A stretch of 64,000 nt of DNA from Larix kaempferi (lineage: Eukaryota > Streptophyta > Pinopsida > Pinales > Pinaceae). The position numbers and the translations under genes are program-made. The stretch lies in NCBI GenBank assembly GCA_027924585.1, contig BSBM01000106.1, forward strand, positions 39,013,501-39,077,500, given 5' to 3'. The first letter of the stretch is position 1; the number at the start of each line of letters is the position of its first letter. The notes beneath the pieces are model-generated. The model was given only the letters and a program-made list of their open reading frames with translations. It ran no database searches and was not told the origin of the DNA. Shown here in pieces: positions 10,130 to 22,745 of this stretch.

Positions 10130-12440
10130 ATCTATGCTGCTGCTCGGTGTGCTCTTGGGGGCAAGTCTCGAGTCAAGGCTGTCACTTGATCTTGACTCCT
10201 CCGTTTAGGCAAAACTCCCAATGAAGCCAAGGGGGGTAGTCCCTAAGGAATGTTTCTAAGGTTATTAGAGTTTCTGTGTAAATGATTAAAGTGTTTTATG
10301 TTTTAGGAGTTGTTTTTTGGGTAGTGATTAAAAGGTTCCAAGATATGATTTCAACAAGGTTTAAATAGTCTTTCACCAGCATAAATTAAAATATCATTGT
10401 AAAAAATATATGCACGATACTTGAAATGATAATAAGCAAATTAAAGTGCAAAAAAAGACCAGTTCCTTATGGAGTCGATACAGTGAAAAATAGATAGTGT
10501 TGACTGAAAGGGAAATGTTGTGCAAGTGTCTCTTGGTTAATTTTAGATTATTAATGTTGTGAAACTTGTTTAGGGATAAAGGGAAAACTCCCGATATACC
10601 GTGAGGTACAGGGAGGAATCTCCGGAAATCAAGATTTGGTGGCTCCGTACAAGGACATGTGGGCTGGCAGGAGTCTCAAGAGCGGTGTTCAACACTACAC
10701 CAAGAAGGATGTAGCCTAACTGGTGCCCCGAGGTCTCGTCCCAGTGGTTCCCGCATCCCCAGGCAGAATTTCCCCACACAAAAATTGTCGAAGTGCCAAA
10801 TTTTCACTTATCTTAAGGGTATTTGATTTTATTAGGTGACTATTAAGTTAAGTGTGAAAAATTAGAGAGTACTTCCAACTGTTTCTGGGTATCCCACAAG
10901 TGGGCAGAGCATACGTAGTGTAGGCAAAATAGTTTATTCAAATTTGAAAAAAGAGGACCATTGTGCTCTCCGATAGAGAGTGCTCTTGACCTACTTTTCA
11001 ATGAGGTTCAAGAGACTTTGGGTTCCTTTTATTAAACAATTATAACTGTAAAAAAACTAAAATGCAAAATACTGAAAGATTATAAGTCACCATACTTATG
11101 CGTCACTTTTCTGATCAGCCCCCACTAATCGGCAAAGCCTTTAGGTAGAGGTGAGAGCATACTTCGTGGCGAGGAAGTTGGTTTTATTTCTAATTTGCTT
11201 TTGCAAAATAAAAAAAAAAATGAAATTTACTGAAAAGAATTTAAAGTATACAACCTGCACTACAAAGTTGAGTGTGTGAAAGTTGTGGGGTTAGAAAAAG
11301 TTAATCTCACAAAAATGACAAAAACGCAAATCCCCCCGGGGGGATGGGGTGTGGGTGTTGGGTACCCCACTGCTCTCGTTTAATATTTTTTACAAGTAAA
11401 GCAAAAATGAAGTGCTTCTTAGTCCATTTAACTTGGATCTAAGAGCTTACAATGATAGAATTGAGAAGTAGAAGAAAGAAGTCCTTGAAAAAGCCCTTTT
11501 TGGTGATTTATGGCTGAAAATGGCTAGAGTTTCTCTCTGTATTTCTTTGGACCTGCTAAAGACCAGCAAACAAACTTTATTGAAATATAATGGAAATGAA
11601 TTTAAAATAATGTACTTAGAAAAAATGTGAATTTTTTTAAAGCATACAAGTACAAAATGAGATCTAGATTCACTAAAGAGTATGCTTTATGAATGTAAGT
11701 GTCTAGATCTTTTAAGAATGCCTAAAACATATCAGATCTGAAATGAATGGAAGAATCATAGCTCTTAGATCTAACTTTTTTAAGCATGAAACAAAAAATG
11801 CAAGGAGAGAAAGTTTGTAGAAATGAAGATGGATGAGGCTTTTAAATCCCAATGGTCTTGTCTCTTGCCAATGCCTTTGAGAGATCTTTGCAATACACTT
11901 GTGTTAGAAAAAGTATGGCTGGCCAAGAAAAGGAAGAACAACCGAGTTCTCAATCTCCTTGAGCTGCTAGAAGAAATGCCAACACTTGCAATACACAATG
12001 TGAGACTTAATATGTTGGAATAAAATGAGACAGAATGAATCTAAGTACAACCAAATACAGTCGATTACATTCAAATCTCCTAGGGGACCTAGTGCATGTC
12101 CATACGATTTATTACTGATGGCTAGCATGTAAAAACAAACATAGACATATAGACTTTAATAACCTCCCTAGGTTCTACCATCATGAGAATACTCCAGCTT
12201 TGGAGGTGTGAGTGAAAAACTCAGGAATTATATGTCACTGAAGGGTAGCGCATAATTCTTAAAGAAAAAACACTCTAGAGTATCCCCCCGATAACCAATC
12301 CTACGGTAGGCCAAGTCTTTTACAAAATAATCATGCTTAGACCAACTTAGTACAATTTTCCTACAGGGGTTTGGACATGCAAATGATTACAAAGGGCAAA
12401 AAATTTTGCCTGATGAACACTGAACTTTGGCAAATGAACA
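10130..12440 (+). repeat. Long non-coding repeat, copy 2 (about 2.3 kb)
   Basis: Colinear with 2840-6120: it starts with cttgggggcaag and gaagccaagggggg, carries tagagagtgctcttgac near 10976, then ggggacctagtgcatgtcc and ccagctttggagg near 12190. It runs directly into the Gag-like frame at 12441, so it may be the LTR or leader of that element. Copy 2 is about 1 kb shorter than copy 1. Confidence 0.5.
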
Positions 12441-15374
12441 ATGATATTGTTCAAGTCTTCTGTGGTTCACAAGTTGTCCACCATAGTGAAACTTCAGTGG
12501 ACAACAAGGCCTCCTGAGCAAGCTGTGTTGATTCATTACCTCAATGCATTTGAAGGTTACCTTGGCTACCACCTTATGGACAAAGACCCTAAAGATCTTA
12601 AAGAAGCTCAAGAGAATGCTAGAAGGGCTGAGGCAAATGATGCCTCTATGGGGAAGCAAAATTTCTTTCACTTAATCAGTTCCTCGTCCTCTAGATACGA
12701 ACCCAAGGCTAGCAAGGGGAAATAACCAAGTAAGGATCCCAACTATATGATGGAGAGTATGCATGAAATGATGAAAAACTTAACTCTCCTGATTAGGGAT
12801 TTGGCTAAGAGCAAAGAGTTGGAAAGGTATAGGCAACCATATGGCCCAAAACCTTATTGGAACCCACAAAAGATGCCTAATAATGAGAATGATAGAAGAA
12901 ACCCTGTGAGCGAAGCGTCTCCTAAACCTCCTGGTATTAACTGGTCTGAAGAACAAAAAGAGGAAGATCCTAAGTATCCCACTCATAGTGAAGATACCCA
13001 AGATTCTCCAAAGAACAACAACTGGGTCGATAACTTAGATTTTGACAAGGACTTTGGAAGAATATTGATTGATCAAGAAGAGTTTGAAGAAGGTCCTAGT
13101 CCTAGCTTTCCCGTGTATGCAACTGAACAACCTGAGAGTAGTTGTCAAGCTCCTATTAGAATTTACCAAAGAAGAAAGGATGGCCAAAAGCCTACCCCTT
13201 TCATTGAAAGGAAGAATAATGAGCTGCCTAGCCCAGTGAGTGAGCCAATTCCTCTCCTGGAGTATGACTTAGACATCAACATTGAGAGAGAATTGGACAA
13301 AGTTATGCGCAATATTCCACTCTCTGAATTAATGAAAATCCCTTCGATTTAAGAGCAAGTGGTAGAATTTTTCGAGAGTATCCCTGAGACTATCACAAGT
13401 AATGATGAGGATCAATCTCATCCCAACTTGGCACCTAATGCTATGGTTGAGGAGGAGGAGGACCCTCCCATTAACATCCAGACTTCCCTGTATGAGAGGA
13501 AGAATGGTGGTCATCAACCGTTTTATCTTACACTCCATATTGGTGACACCCTTATTCACAATTGTACGCTGGATTCTGGTGCTTCCATGAATGTCATGCC
13601 ATTGGAAGTCATGGGATTAAAAATAACTAGGCCTTATGGGAATGTATGTGGGATTGACTCAAGACCAGTGCAAGCTTTTGGACTAATAAAGAACTTGAAA
13701 GCTGACTTATTTTCATTCCCCGATATATCCATGCTAATGGACATAGTAGTTATAGATCTACCCCCGGTCTACGGAATGCTTTTGTGTGGAAAGTGGTTTG
13801 CTGGACTAGGGGGACATCTTCAAATGGACTTATCATACGCTACTATTCCTAACTCTGATGGGTTTCTAGTTAGGATATATTAGGAGCCATTTTATGATGG
13901 TCATCTCGAAAGTTATGAGGATGGTGTAAGGAACACATATGGTGAGGGTGAGCTATTTCCTGAGGGCATCTTTATGGTCATGGGTGGCCATAGTGAGGAT
14001 CATAGTACAGGAAGAGAAGAGGTTTGGAGATCTTTTGGAGATGATAGCTCTTCTGAGGAAGAAAGGGAAAGAGCTATTTTTGCTAGAGAAATTATCCTTG
14101 AATTGCATCGTGGAGAAGTGTCAGAAGAAATTAGAGCTTTGAACCAACTTAGTGATGTGGAGCCACAGATTGATCAACTTGAACCCATCACTGAAACAAA
14201 CAACTCTGAGACCAATTTAGATCAAATAAGAAGGGGTGAAGTCATACCTAAAACGGTTAATGAATGGATTGCATTGGTTGATCATAACATGGAAAGAGAA
14301 AGGCAAGGGCTTGATCACATCATTCCTTGGGAAAACAACAATGAAGGAACACATCCTTCCCATGATGTGGGAAGTGATGAAAAACCAAATGAATATCATT
14401 TTACAGATGTTCTCGATCATTTATCTCATATGTCCCTAGAAGATGGAGTGTTAAGGCAAGTAAATGACAACTCTATGAGTTGGCAAGAGCATGCTTTGAT
14501 ACATGATGCTCCTGAAGAAGAGTTCTCATTGAACAATCTAGCCATCTTTTAGGAGGAGCCTCATGCCAACATAGCAACTAATGAAGATAGTTTGTCTTTG
14601 CGATATCCGTTACTTAGGGACATCCCTAGTTTTCTTATTCCTCGTGAGTTACCTATTAGTGAAGAGAGTATGAATTCTACTGATACATTTCACACTCCTA
14701 CTTCTTCACCAACATATTTAGATACGGGAGCTCAGAGTGCTTCTAGCATGGTTTCAAGTCTTTCGTCATTTCCCACTAGTCATCTGGCATCTTTAGAAGG
14801 TATGGTTGTTCCCATCCCATCTGGAGAAGGTAGTAGTAGAAGTATTGAAAACCAAAACTTACCATCTCTAGTGGATGATGAGGAAGAAGAGGATGTCGTA
14901 AGGGACTTTTGGACTGTGGGCGAGACTCCCAATTATATCATTCACCCACAGAGTGAAGAACCAAGAGATGAACATCCAAGGATAAGAGTGATTCAGGAAG
15001 TCCTTATTGTTAGGGTAGCCATTCCTTTAGAAGGTGGACCTCCCAGGTTTGATGCAATTCCTCCTGATAGGAAATCAAGGATAGTCACACCCCAACCTCA
15101 ATACAATTCTGATATCCATCCCATTCTGATTCGTAATGTTGAAGCCATCCCCGAGTCTGCGAATCACCGTAGATTTTCATGTGGTGATAGGGTCATTGTA
15201 CCTAATGATTTATTTTACATATCATCTAGGGGATCTGGTAATATTTGGGTTGGACCACTCATAGTTGAGCGTTGCATTGATGATATGTGTTTCCTCACTA
15301 CTAGGACTGGGCAACAGATCATGCTACCTATCAACCAGAGAGAGTTAAGGGATTATATCCCTGAATCGACTTGA
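12441..15374 (+). pseudogene. Gypsy-like Gag-protease-tail polyprotein without RT or integrase (copy B)
   Basis: A single frame of about 978 codons is interrupted only by stops at 12723-12725, 13350-13352, 13881-13883 and 14550-14552. It opens inside Gag (VLIHYLNAFEGYLGYHLMD, KEAQENARRAEAN), followed by a hydrophilic linker and a Pro-rich spacer. Next is a retropepsin-like protease: NCTLDSGASMNVMPLEVM with catalytic DSG and VIDLPPVYGMLLCGKWF. Then come FYDGHLESYEDGVRNTYG, a Glu-rich region, one RRGEVIP ... PWENN module, and a Ser/Pro-rich stretch ending RDFWTVGE. The C-terminus (FSCGDRVIVPNDLFYI, WVGPLIVERCID, LRDYIPEST) resembles the GPF-type tail at the end of gypsy pol. Reverse transcriptase, RNase H and integrase are absent, with no frameshift to suggest loss by decay. 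It could be a non-autonomous family that borrows enzymes. The Gag N-terminus is missing. Confidence 0.7.
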
Positions 15375-16440
15375 GTCAGGACTCCTCTTGCCTGTTTAGA
15401 GTAGGTAGGCCTTCGAATAAGCTCACTTGAGCAGTAGGATTTGTGTGCCTTTTGCTTTTTCTGTGTGCTGAGTATTGTGAGTCCCTTTTGCTTTTCACTT
15501 TTGATGAGCCTTTTGAGTTTTCTTCTGAGTGCTTTGTTTCCTGTTGTTGAGTTGAGTCATGCTCCTTCCTAAGCCTTTCTCATCTCCTGCGTGCACATTA
15601 ATAAAACTTGAAAATGTTAAAAATTTCCATGAGTTAGTACTTTGATCTTATATGCATTTTATATTTTTGCTCTAAAATAGAATTTCATTTATGCGGTTTA
15701 TTTTATCCCATACATGCGTCACGTGGTATTTTGTTTTCCATAAAGTGCAGAAATAGGTGCAAATAAAATTGAAAGCAAAAGGAAGTCAAGTGCTGGATTG
15801 AAGATTGATGCAGTTGGTGTTGGGGACCATAGATTCTGAGGTTCTCAAGCACTCTCTCCCTTAGAGCACTTGTCCCAGCTAGAGCCAGATGTTATCACAC
15901 ACATAGTAGCTGGGCTACCATGTCAGCAGAGTTGATATTTGCACTTTTATGAGCTTTGCCTTTACACTTATTCAGTGAGATCAACTATGATGAGCATCAC
16001 TATTTATGATCACTCACACATCATGGCATGTTTGTACCAGACATTTAGTAGACCTTATGCCAAGGCTGAGCCTTGAGACCTCAGATTTGATGACCGATAT
16101 GACCTCTTGTTCCATACAGATGCAGTGCAGCTTTCAGTGTTTTAAGATATAGTCTTCTCAGTGGTTGTAGTTGGTTCAGATTACAGATGTTGATATATGA
16201 CCCAGTATATATGTGATGTGATGTGCATTGATGTTATTACCTTGCTATTTAGGTCATTTTGATAGCACTGACTTGGTATATGGCAATTATGATCTGGCAG
16301 TATATTAATGTTAATGAAATTGGTTGTTATGGACTATATGCATTGATTGTATTACTGACATTTGGAAACTCTTGTTTTATACTTGTTGGTTTTTACTTTC
16401 ATATGAATGTGAACATATGAAAATCTTCCTAACTAGGAGA
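15375..16440 (+). other. 3' flank of the Gag-protease frame, no gene
   Basis: T-rich non-coding sequence with repeated ttttgctttt-like runs (15445-15540) and an aataaaactt block near 15600. It is probably untranslated or LTR sequence of the preceding element, but I cannot place an LTR boundary. Confidence 0.35.
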
Positions 16441-16445
16441 GGTTG

Positions 16446-16860
16446 TGGGATGACTTCATCCAATAGGATATTCGAGACAAATCTTTATATGGAAGCCAAT
16501 AGAAGGGTGGTGATGAGAAGAATGTTGCTCTTGCTAGTCATGCAAACAGAAGCAAGGAAAATGCAGGTGGAGAGCCAATTTCACAATCAATGAAGAATAA
16601 GAAGAAGGACATGAGTAAAGTCAAGTGCCTTGCGTGCCACAAGTGTGGCCATTATGCTTCATAGTGTCCAGAACGAAAGAAAGGAAAGAGTAAGTCTCAA
16701 CAAGTAGCAGCGTCTACAGAAGCTCTTGCAAGTCAAGGAGTTTGTTGAGAAGTTCGAGAAGGATTTCTCATTAGTCTCTTGTCTTTCTGGCATTGTTTTT
16801 GGTAGTGCTTGTTCATGGATACTGGGGCTTCTTGTCACATGATCCGGTTGTCTATGCTCC
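16446..16860 (+). pseudogene. Gag zinc knuckle and protease start of a second retroelement
   Basis: The plus frame reads WDDFIQ, DIRDKSLYGSQ, GGDEKNVALASHANRSKENA, then KVKCLACHKCGHYAS, a TAG at 16662-16664, and CPERKKGKSKSQQ. Cys, Cys, His and Cys have the C-x2-C-x4-H-x4-C spacing of a retroviral-type zinc knuckle, which binds the RNA genome during packaging. After a one-base frame change near 16811 comes FMDTGASCHM, the aspartic protease active-site motif. The sequence stops resembling coding near 16860. The DTGASCHM form suggests a copia relative. Confidence 0.7.
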
Positions 16861-16861
16861 A

Positions 16862-17060
16862 GGTGGCGGATCCGGTTGATAAGTCGCTGCACATTTCTTT
16901 TTTTCAACGGGATCCGTTTCTGAGATGGGTAATACGTTCCGCTGATTTGGGATTCGGCTCACTCACGGTTCCATTGCAAATCCTGGCGGATCCGGATCGG
17001 AACTGCAGATCCGCGGATCCTTGAGTTACCCTTGACGGATCCGGTAACACAGCTCTCTCC
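16862..17060. other. GC-rich block with five GGATCC sites
   Basis: Five GGATCC hexamers, mostly as CGGATCCG, occur between 16868 and 17042 in an otherwise AT-rich region, along with further GATCCG halves. The block abuts the broken protease frame. Its origin is unknown. Confidence 0.5.
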
Positions 17061-18860
17061 TCTGCGCTGCCTTCTTCTTCGAATGGCTGCTCTTCCGTCT
17101 TCTTCGTCAAAACTCTTCTTCTCACACTTCTCTTTCTCCGTCTCTGTCGGAATGCAATTGTGTGTCCTCTTCACCAATTGATCTTTCTTATATAACTCAT
17201 TGGCTAAGTGAATACCCTAATCTCACTATAGATCTATGGATGAGATCCTCCGGTGAAATCAATGGCTAAGATTAAATCAACCATTACTTTAATATTTTCA
17301 CTTTTACTTTATTTAAAAATTATTCCAATAAGTCAATAATTAATTAAATACAATTGGCTTCCAATTAATGTCTTCTGCATGCAAGGACACATGCATGCAG
17401 GAAGACCTTCCTTCGTTGTCACTTTCTAACAGTATGTTTGTCCTCCCTATGCTACTTTATTTCCCTAAATGACTCCATAGAGCTCCTAGGAGTAGGAACT
17501 AGTCTTTCAAGTAGCCATTTCAATCATTTAGAGTGTTATTACAACCATATATGCATTGTTTTGCTTGCTGCCTGTATTTTCCAGATCTGAAATCTTTAAA
17601 TCAGCAACCCTGTTAGTGGTACGATACACCTAATATTCAACCCAACACTTTGTCTTGAGCCCCTACCATCATTTGTGAGCTTTTACTTGCCTAATTTAAT
17701 AATTAAAACTCATTTCTAAATGTTGGAATTTCTCTCTTATCGCTACCTCATCATTTGGCACTCATTTACTAAGTTTTCTAGGCTCTTTTAGTTGGCTGTT
17801 CCGTACATTAACACAATTTTTTTTGGACAACCACCTAAATTCTGAGTCTAGCCTTCTTAGTGCCTTCTACTTGTTCAAACAATTTGCATTCTTCATTTCC
17901 TATTTTGTGTGTTTGTTTGTGCTTAGCTATAGGGAGTACTTAGTTAATTTGTTCATCTTATTTGTCTCCCTTAGCCATTGCCCCAAGGGTGCATTTTCAG
18001 ATTTGTAATATCTCTTCAAGTGCCCTTGTCTTTTTGCCAAATCAGTCACAGTAGTACTGTGAGAAAGCTGGTTTTAACTTGCAAGTATCTGGGAAAGTTT
18101 GACTGGGGACACCTCCCATGGTTAGCCTAGGTCTGCCTTAGTGGACCTGGGAAACCTAAAGAGAGGGGGCCCTGCCTATGTGACACTTTGGGGTAGAGTC
18201 CCGAGGTTCCACCAATCTGGTGATCGTTTATTCTCTGCAGACTTTCAGATCGTCAAATCATGTGACAACAAAATGCTGCTACAGGTTCAACATTGAGTTT
18301 TCTTGGCTTGTTTTAAATGCCCAGAACTGCTCCATGCTGACGTTTCATTTGTACTGCAGATTAGGGTAATATATAACAGCCTCCATGCACACAACAGTCA
18401 CAGAAAAATGATGCCCAAAAATGTGTTTATGGGGTGCCACAGGAAAAAGGGGTTGAATTCTTTATGCTTCAAGATTACCTTTGGACTGATTCTACTGTTG
18501 TTCTGTGCCCAGATTCGACTTATAACCTTCTTTATCACTCTTAGAGTGCCCAGGACTGTCTATTCATTTCTGCTTGATGCCCAGGATGCCTGGAATTTGT
18601 GCTTGAGGTTGTTATGTGCTCAGATCTGCTGATATTGGTCTGGAATGCCTCCGTAACATTCCAGAATTCATTGTTTTGAGGCTGCTTGCTGCCCAGACCT
18701 ACCTGAGGGTGGATTGTTATGCCATTTTCACTACAAAACTGCCTTCAAACACTGCTCTCTGCTCATTACGACAGAGTTACCCCAGGAAGAGTGTGATCAA
18801 AATCACATGTGGACACCCATACAAAATAGGGGGTAACAGGGGGTAACAATGGTCTCCTCT
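17061..18860. other. Non-coding stretch
   Basis: No convincing gene. CT-rich at 17060-17150, a TATA-like tcttatataactc near 17187, and an inverted pair ctgcatg/catgcag around 17376-17401. At 18310-18700 the octamer gcccagaN recurs about seven times at irregular spacing. Short open frames here look like chance. Confidence 0.4.
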
Positions 18861-19283
18861 ACTAAAGAATGATGGTAAGTTGTTGGCCAAAGACCCTTGG
18901 TTCTCAGTGCTTTGGCTCTTTACAAAAGGCACCATCTCAGCGAATGATTTGTTTGATAGTTGCTCAAGGGATTGGATCCCCTAGCCTGATCTCAAAACTA
19001 TGTTTGGGTTTGTTCAATTCTGATAGGTTCATCCCTGATAAAGTGAAAGAGTTGACTCCCAATGATCTTTGCCTTGAGTTAGGGCTGTCGCCTCCTCGAG
19101 CTTGGTGGCAAAAATGGCAGTGGGGCATATCAAAAGTCTTTACTAAGTCTCACTTTGTTGATGGCTACAGGGGGCTGTGCACCAAGTTGGGCTCTTGATG
19201 GCTGCTTGAATAAGCTCTGGAGAATCAACTCCAAGCAAAAGACTTCTCTTTAGTCTATGTAGTGTGTGAAAAATTGTGTTATA
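18861..19283 (+). other. Possible upstream part of the LINE remnant
   Basis: A plus frame at 18869-19198 is open for 109 codons (for example FIPDKVKELTPNDLCLELGL) and lies just upstream of the zinc-binding motif at 19360. I could not match it to a named domain. Being LINE debris is an inference from its position. Confidence 0.3.
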
Positions 19284-19790
19284 ACCCAATAAAGCTAGTT
19301 TTGTCTAGTCATTAGTAATGGGAAGGTTGCTTGTAGATGGAAAACTTACTTCTTGAGGTGTCCAGATTCCTTTTTGCCCCCATTGTGGGTGTGTTAAAAG
19401 TAAAACCCAGAAACACTTGTTATGGTTTTTCCTCCTTGCCAAGTCTACTTGGGGTTGGGTTGAGGCTCTCTATGGCCAATTCCTCCCTACAACCATCTAT
19501 TGTAAAGAAACTCTGATGGAACCCAAGAAAGCTATTATTGTTTGGTCATTAGAAATGGGAGGGTTTCTTGTAGCTATGAACCTTACTTCCCTTTGTGTCT
19601 AGAATACTTGTTGCTCCCATTGTGAGCATGTTGAAAACCTGAAAAACTTGTTCTATTTATGCCCCCTTGCCAAGTCTGCCTGGGGTTGGGGCAAGGCTCT
19701 TTGTGGCCAATTTCTCCTCGCAATCATCTACTGGAAAGTAGAGCTCCTAGGAGACTCACTTGTTAATGTTGAGATTCTTTTCTCTATATA
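19284..19790 (+). pseudogene. LINE reverse-transcriptase zinc-binding domain, duplicated in tandem
   Basis: The first copy reads FCPHCGCVKSKTQKHLLWF then LAKSTWGWVEALYGQFL. The second, about 235 bp further on, reads CCSHCEHVENLKNLFYLCPL then AKSAWGWGKALCGQFLL. The C-x2-C ... LFxLCPxAKxxW pattern is that of the zf-RVT domain found at the C-terminus of plant LINE polymerases. The repeat includes flanking non-domain sequence (gtcattagNaatgggaNgg), so it is a segmental tandem duplication of LINE DNA. No polymerase core is found upstream. Confidence 0.6.
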
Positions 19791-20034
19791 GAAGAAACAA
19801 AATGAAGTTGTTTTTAACATCAAAGAGCCTTCTTGGGCTTTCACATGGTTTGACAACTCATTGATATGTGTGAGCTTGTCTTTGCAGATCATTGTCTAGC
19901 TGCAGAAGATCTAAGTGGAGATGAATCATCAGCAACATATTTTTGCATTATGGGTTGGAACCCCATGTAACAAGAGAAGGGAGCCACTTTGGGGCCTGGG
20001 GCGTCTCTTTCCTAATCGGCCTTATACAGGCAAC

Positions 20035-21293
20035 CATAGTGAGGAAAGGAAGGCCACGTCATAGAGTTGGTCACTTGGTCAAAGAGAGGCAAGGACAACA
20101 ACATGGCTGCCCCTTTACCCCTAGACAACAAAATGTCAATTTACTGAAGTTGGCCCTAACCATTTCAAATATGACCAAGCCTCCCAAACCTGGCAACGAT
20201 GGGTGGCACATGATCGTTGTGGAGACTAAGTCGACTAGGACTGGTTGGGAGTCGACCCCAAGGACCAGGATGAGCCTCTGCTGGATGCCAAGCTCCTACC
20301 TACTGTTGCATGATTGCTTGGTGTTTATGTTCAGCCCTAGGGCCCTATGACTTTGGTTTTGGCTTTTTCCATAAACTACTACTTTTCAACTTTTATGTAA
20401 TTATGGGAGTTATGGTACTTAGCCAACCCTGTTTAGATCTCTGCTAGTGTTTGTGAAGGCTGCGTTTGTGATCCCTTTTTTGGTATATAAGTGATTTAAT
20501 TATTTTTACAAAGCAAGCTTCTATTCAAAAAATGCTAGAAATGTTTTTGGATGTTTCCCACTGTTTCTCAATGGTAGGAGTTTCTCGCTAAAATCAATAT
20601 GCGTTTTTGTTCTTTGTGATGGATTCCATATTAGTATGCCATTATGCCAAGGATGTTAAAAAATCTGAGACCCATAGTGAGGAAAGGAAGGCCATGTCAT
20701 AGAGTTGGTCACTTGGTCAAAGAGAGGCAAGGACAACATGGCTTCCCCTTTACCCCTAGACAACAAAATGTCAATTTACTGAAGTTGGCCCTAACCATTT
20801 CAAAGATGACCAAGCCTCCCAAACCTGGCAACGATGGGTGGCACATGATTGTTGTGGAGACTAAGTCGACTAGGACTGGTTGGGAGTCGACCCCAAGGAC
20901 CAGGATGAGCCTCTGCTGGATGCCAAGCTCCTACCTACTGTTGCATGATTGCTTGGTGTTTATGTTCAGCCCTAGGGCCCTATGACTTTGGTTTTGGCTT
21001 TTTCCATAAAATACTACTTTTCAACTTTTATGTAATTATGGGAGTTATGGTACTTAGCCAACCCTGTTTAGATCTCTGCTAGTGTTTGTGATCCCTTTTT
21101 TGGTATATAAGTGATTTAATTATTTTTACAAAGCAAGCTTCTATTCAAAAAATGCTAGAAATGTTTTTGGATGTTTCCCACTGTTTCTCAATGGTAGGAG
21201 TTTCTCGCTAAAATCAATATGCGTTTTTGTTCTTTGTGATGGATTCCATATTAGTATGCCATTGTGCCAAGGACGTTAAAAAATCTGAGACCC
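20035..21293 (+). repeat. Near-identical tandem duplication, 638 bp and 621 bp
   Basis: Unit 1 covers 20035-20672 and unit 2 covers 20673-21293. They differ by a handful of substitutions, a 3-bp gap (acaacaacatgg versus acaacatgg) and a 15-bp gap (aaggctgcgtttgtg). Both carry an open frame with GRPCHRVGHLVKERQGQ and end in a T-rich tail. The position after the zinc-binding domain suggests LINE 3' end sequence, but I recognise no domain. High identity implies a recent event. Confidence 0.85.
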
Positions 21294-22670
21294 TAAAACA
21301 TCTCGACCCTTGAGAGTTGCATAGCTGGAATATACATGATGCATGATACTGTCAACGAAGTACATACTAGGATCTTACCAATTATCATCTGATTTAAATG
21401 GGCAACCGGTACTGGCCATGTTATATAGATGAGTGAAATCAAAAGCTATGTCCAACAATTACTGTTGCAGACAATACTTAAGTATTTTTGAAGTTCCGTA
21501 GAAGCCCATGGCTGTGCTTCACACATGGAATGAAGGCATTCAATTTACCCTAAACTATCTGCTGTCTCCTATGCACGAAAACCCAATATGCATTTGTTGT
21601 ATTTTTTTCATCAGTATTTTATCTCCTGAAATTACACTATATTGGCAATACTCTACTTCCTTCTACATGGGTTGAAATAGATTGATATGAATGTTTATTT
21701 TAGTTTTTGGTCATAATCACTATTACAGTTTTACTTAATCTCTTGGGATGGTCACCTTCAGTTAATATCTAACACAGTTGACATATATTCTATAAGCAAT
21801 ATTCATTTCCATTCAAGCAAGTGCTCAACTAAGACAATCTTACAACCAAGTAAATTGTGGAAAGATGGTGACAAATTTATTCAATGAAACCCTGAAGAGA
21901 GCACATTGAAACTGTAGCTTGATCTTGGAGGGGATGGAGACATCTCGCCAATCATTGAGGAATAAATTATCAATTCTCTCATGGACAAAGTCTAGGATAA
22001 ATAATAAATTAAAGTAATAAATTTGACAAAGGGAAAGATTAAAGAGACAATTGACAAAATTGTTTTCAACAATACGCATGAATCGACCTTGGAAAACACA
22101 TAGTTGACAGGCAAGACTTGCCATCTTGTTCTATGGAAAGACTATAATTTAAATCTAGAAAAAGATTGTGGAAAATGATTAAGAAACCACCCATCTTTAA
22201 AAGATATAAATTACATTTCATTGATCTAAATATTAATGCCCACCACTTACCAAAGTTGGCCAATGGGACTGTAAAAAGTACAAAGGTGAGTTCATGATTG
22301 CTAAGGCATCTCCCAGAGAGCTACACAAAATAAGAGTATATAGGAAGTGCCAAAAGGAGATCCAATCAAACCTTAGGAAGCCCGGGAAAAAAAACTGGCC
22401 GAGGATCTGAAGGGCCAAAGCCCAAAACCTAGAGGGTTGTCCTATATGAACTCTCCTAATCTCCAAGGCAGATAAGAAATCAGTGATAAGATTCTTGTCG
22501 TCCATTGGTTGGCTGTTCTGAAGTCTGCTACCTCCCTGATCTAGTATTGAAGATTTGTTCACGAGGCTTCTTGTGACCAGAGCCATCCAAAAAATATACA
22601 CCTTTGGTAAGTTCAGTAATAGGAAAATGCAAAAATAGTAAATATATGTAGATGGTAGAAACGCTGCAAA
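21294..22670. other. Non-coding stretch
   Basis: Ordinary AT-rich sequence. The minus-strand open frames at 21840-22754 have no recognisable domain and include simple sequence. Nothing supports a gene. Confidence 0.4.
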
Positions 22671-22671
22671 G

Positions 22672-22745
22672 CATGACAGGAGTAAATGAAGGTTACCTAT
22701 TTCCCTGCAGCATGACAGGAGTAAATGAAGATTACCTATTTCCCT
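22672..22745. repeat. Tandem duplication of about 36 bp
   Basis: The segment gcatgacaggagtaaatgaa plus gNttacctatttccct occurs twice head to tail with one difference. Confidence 0.75.
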
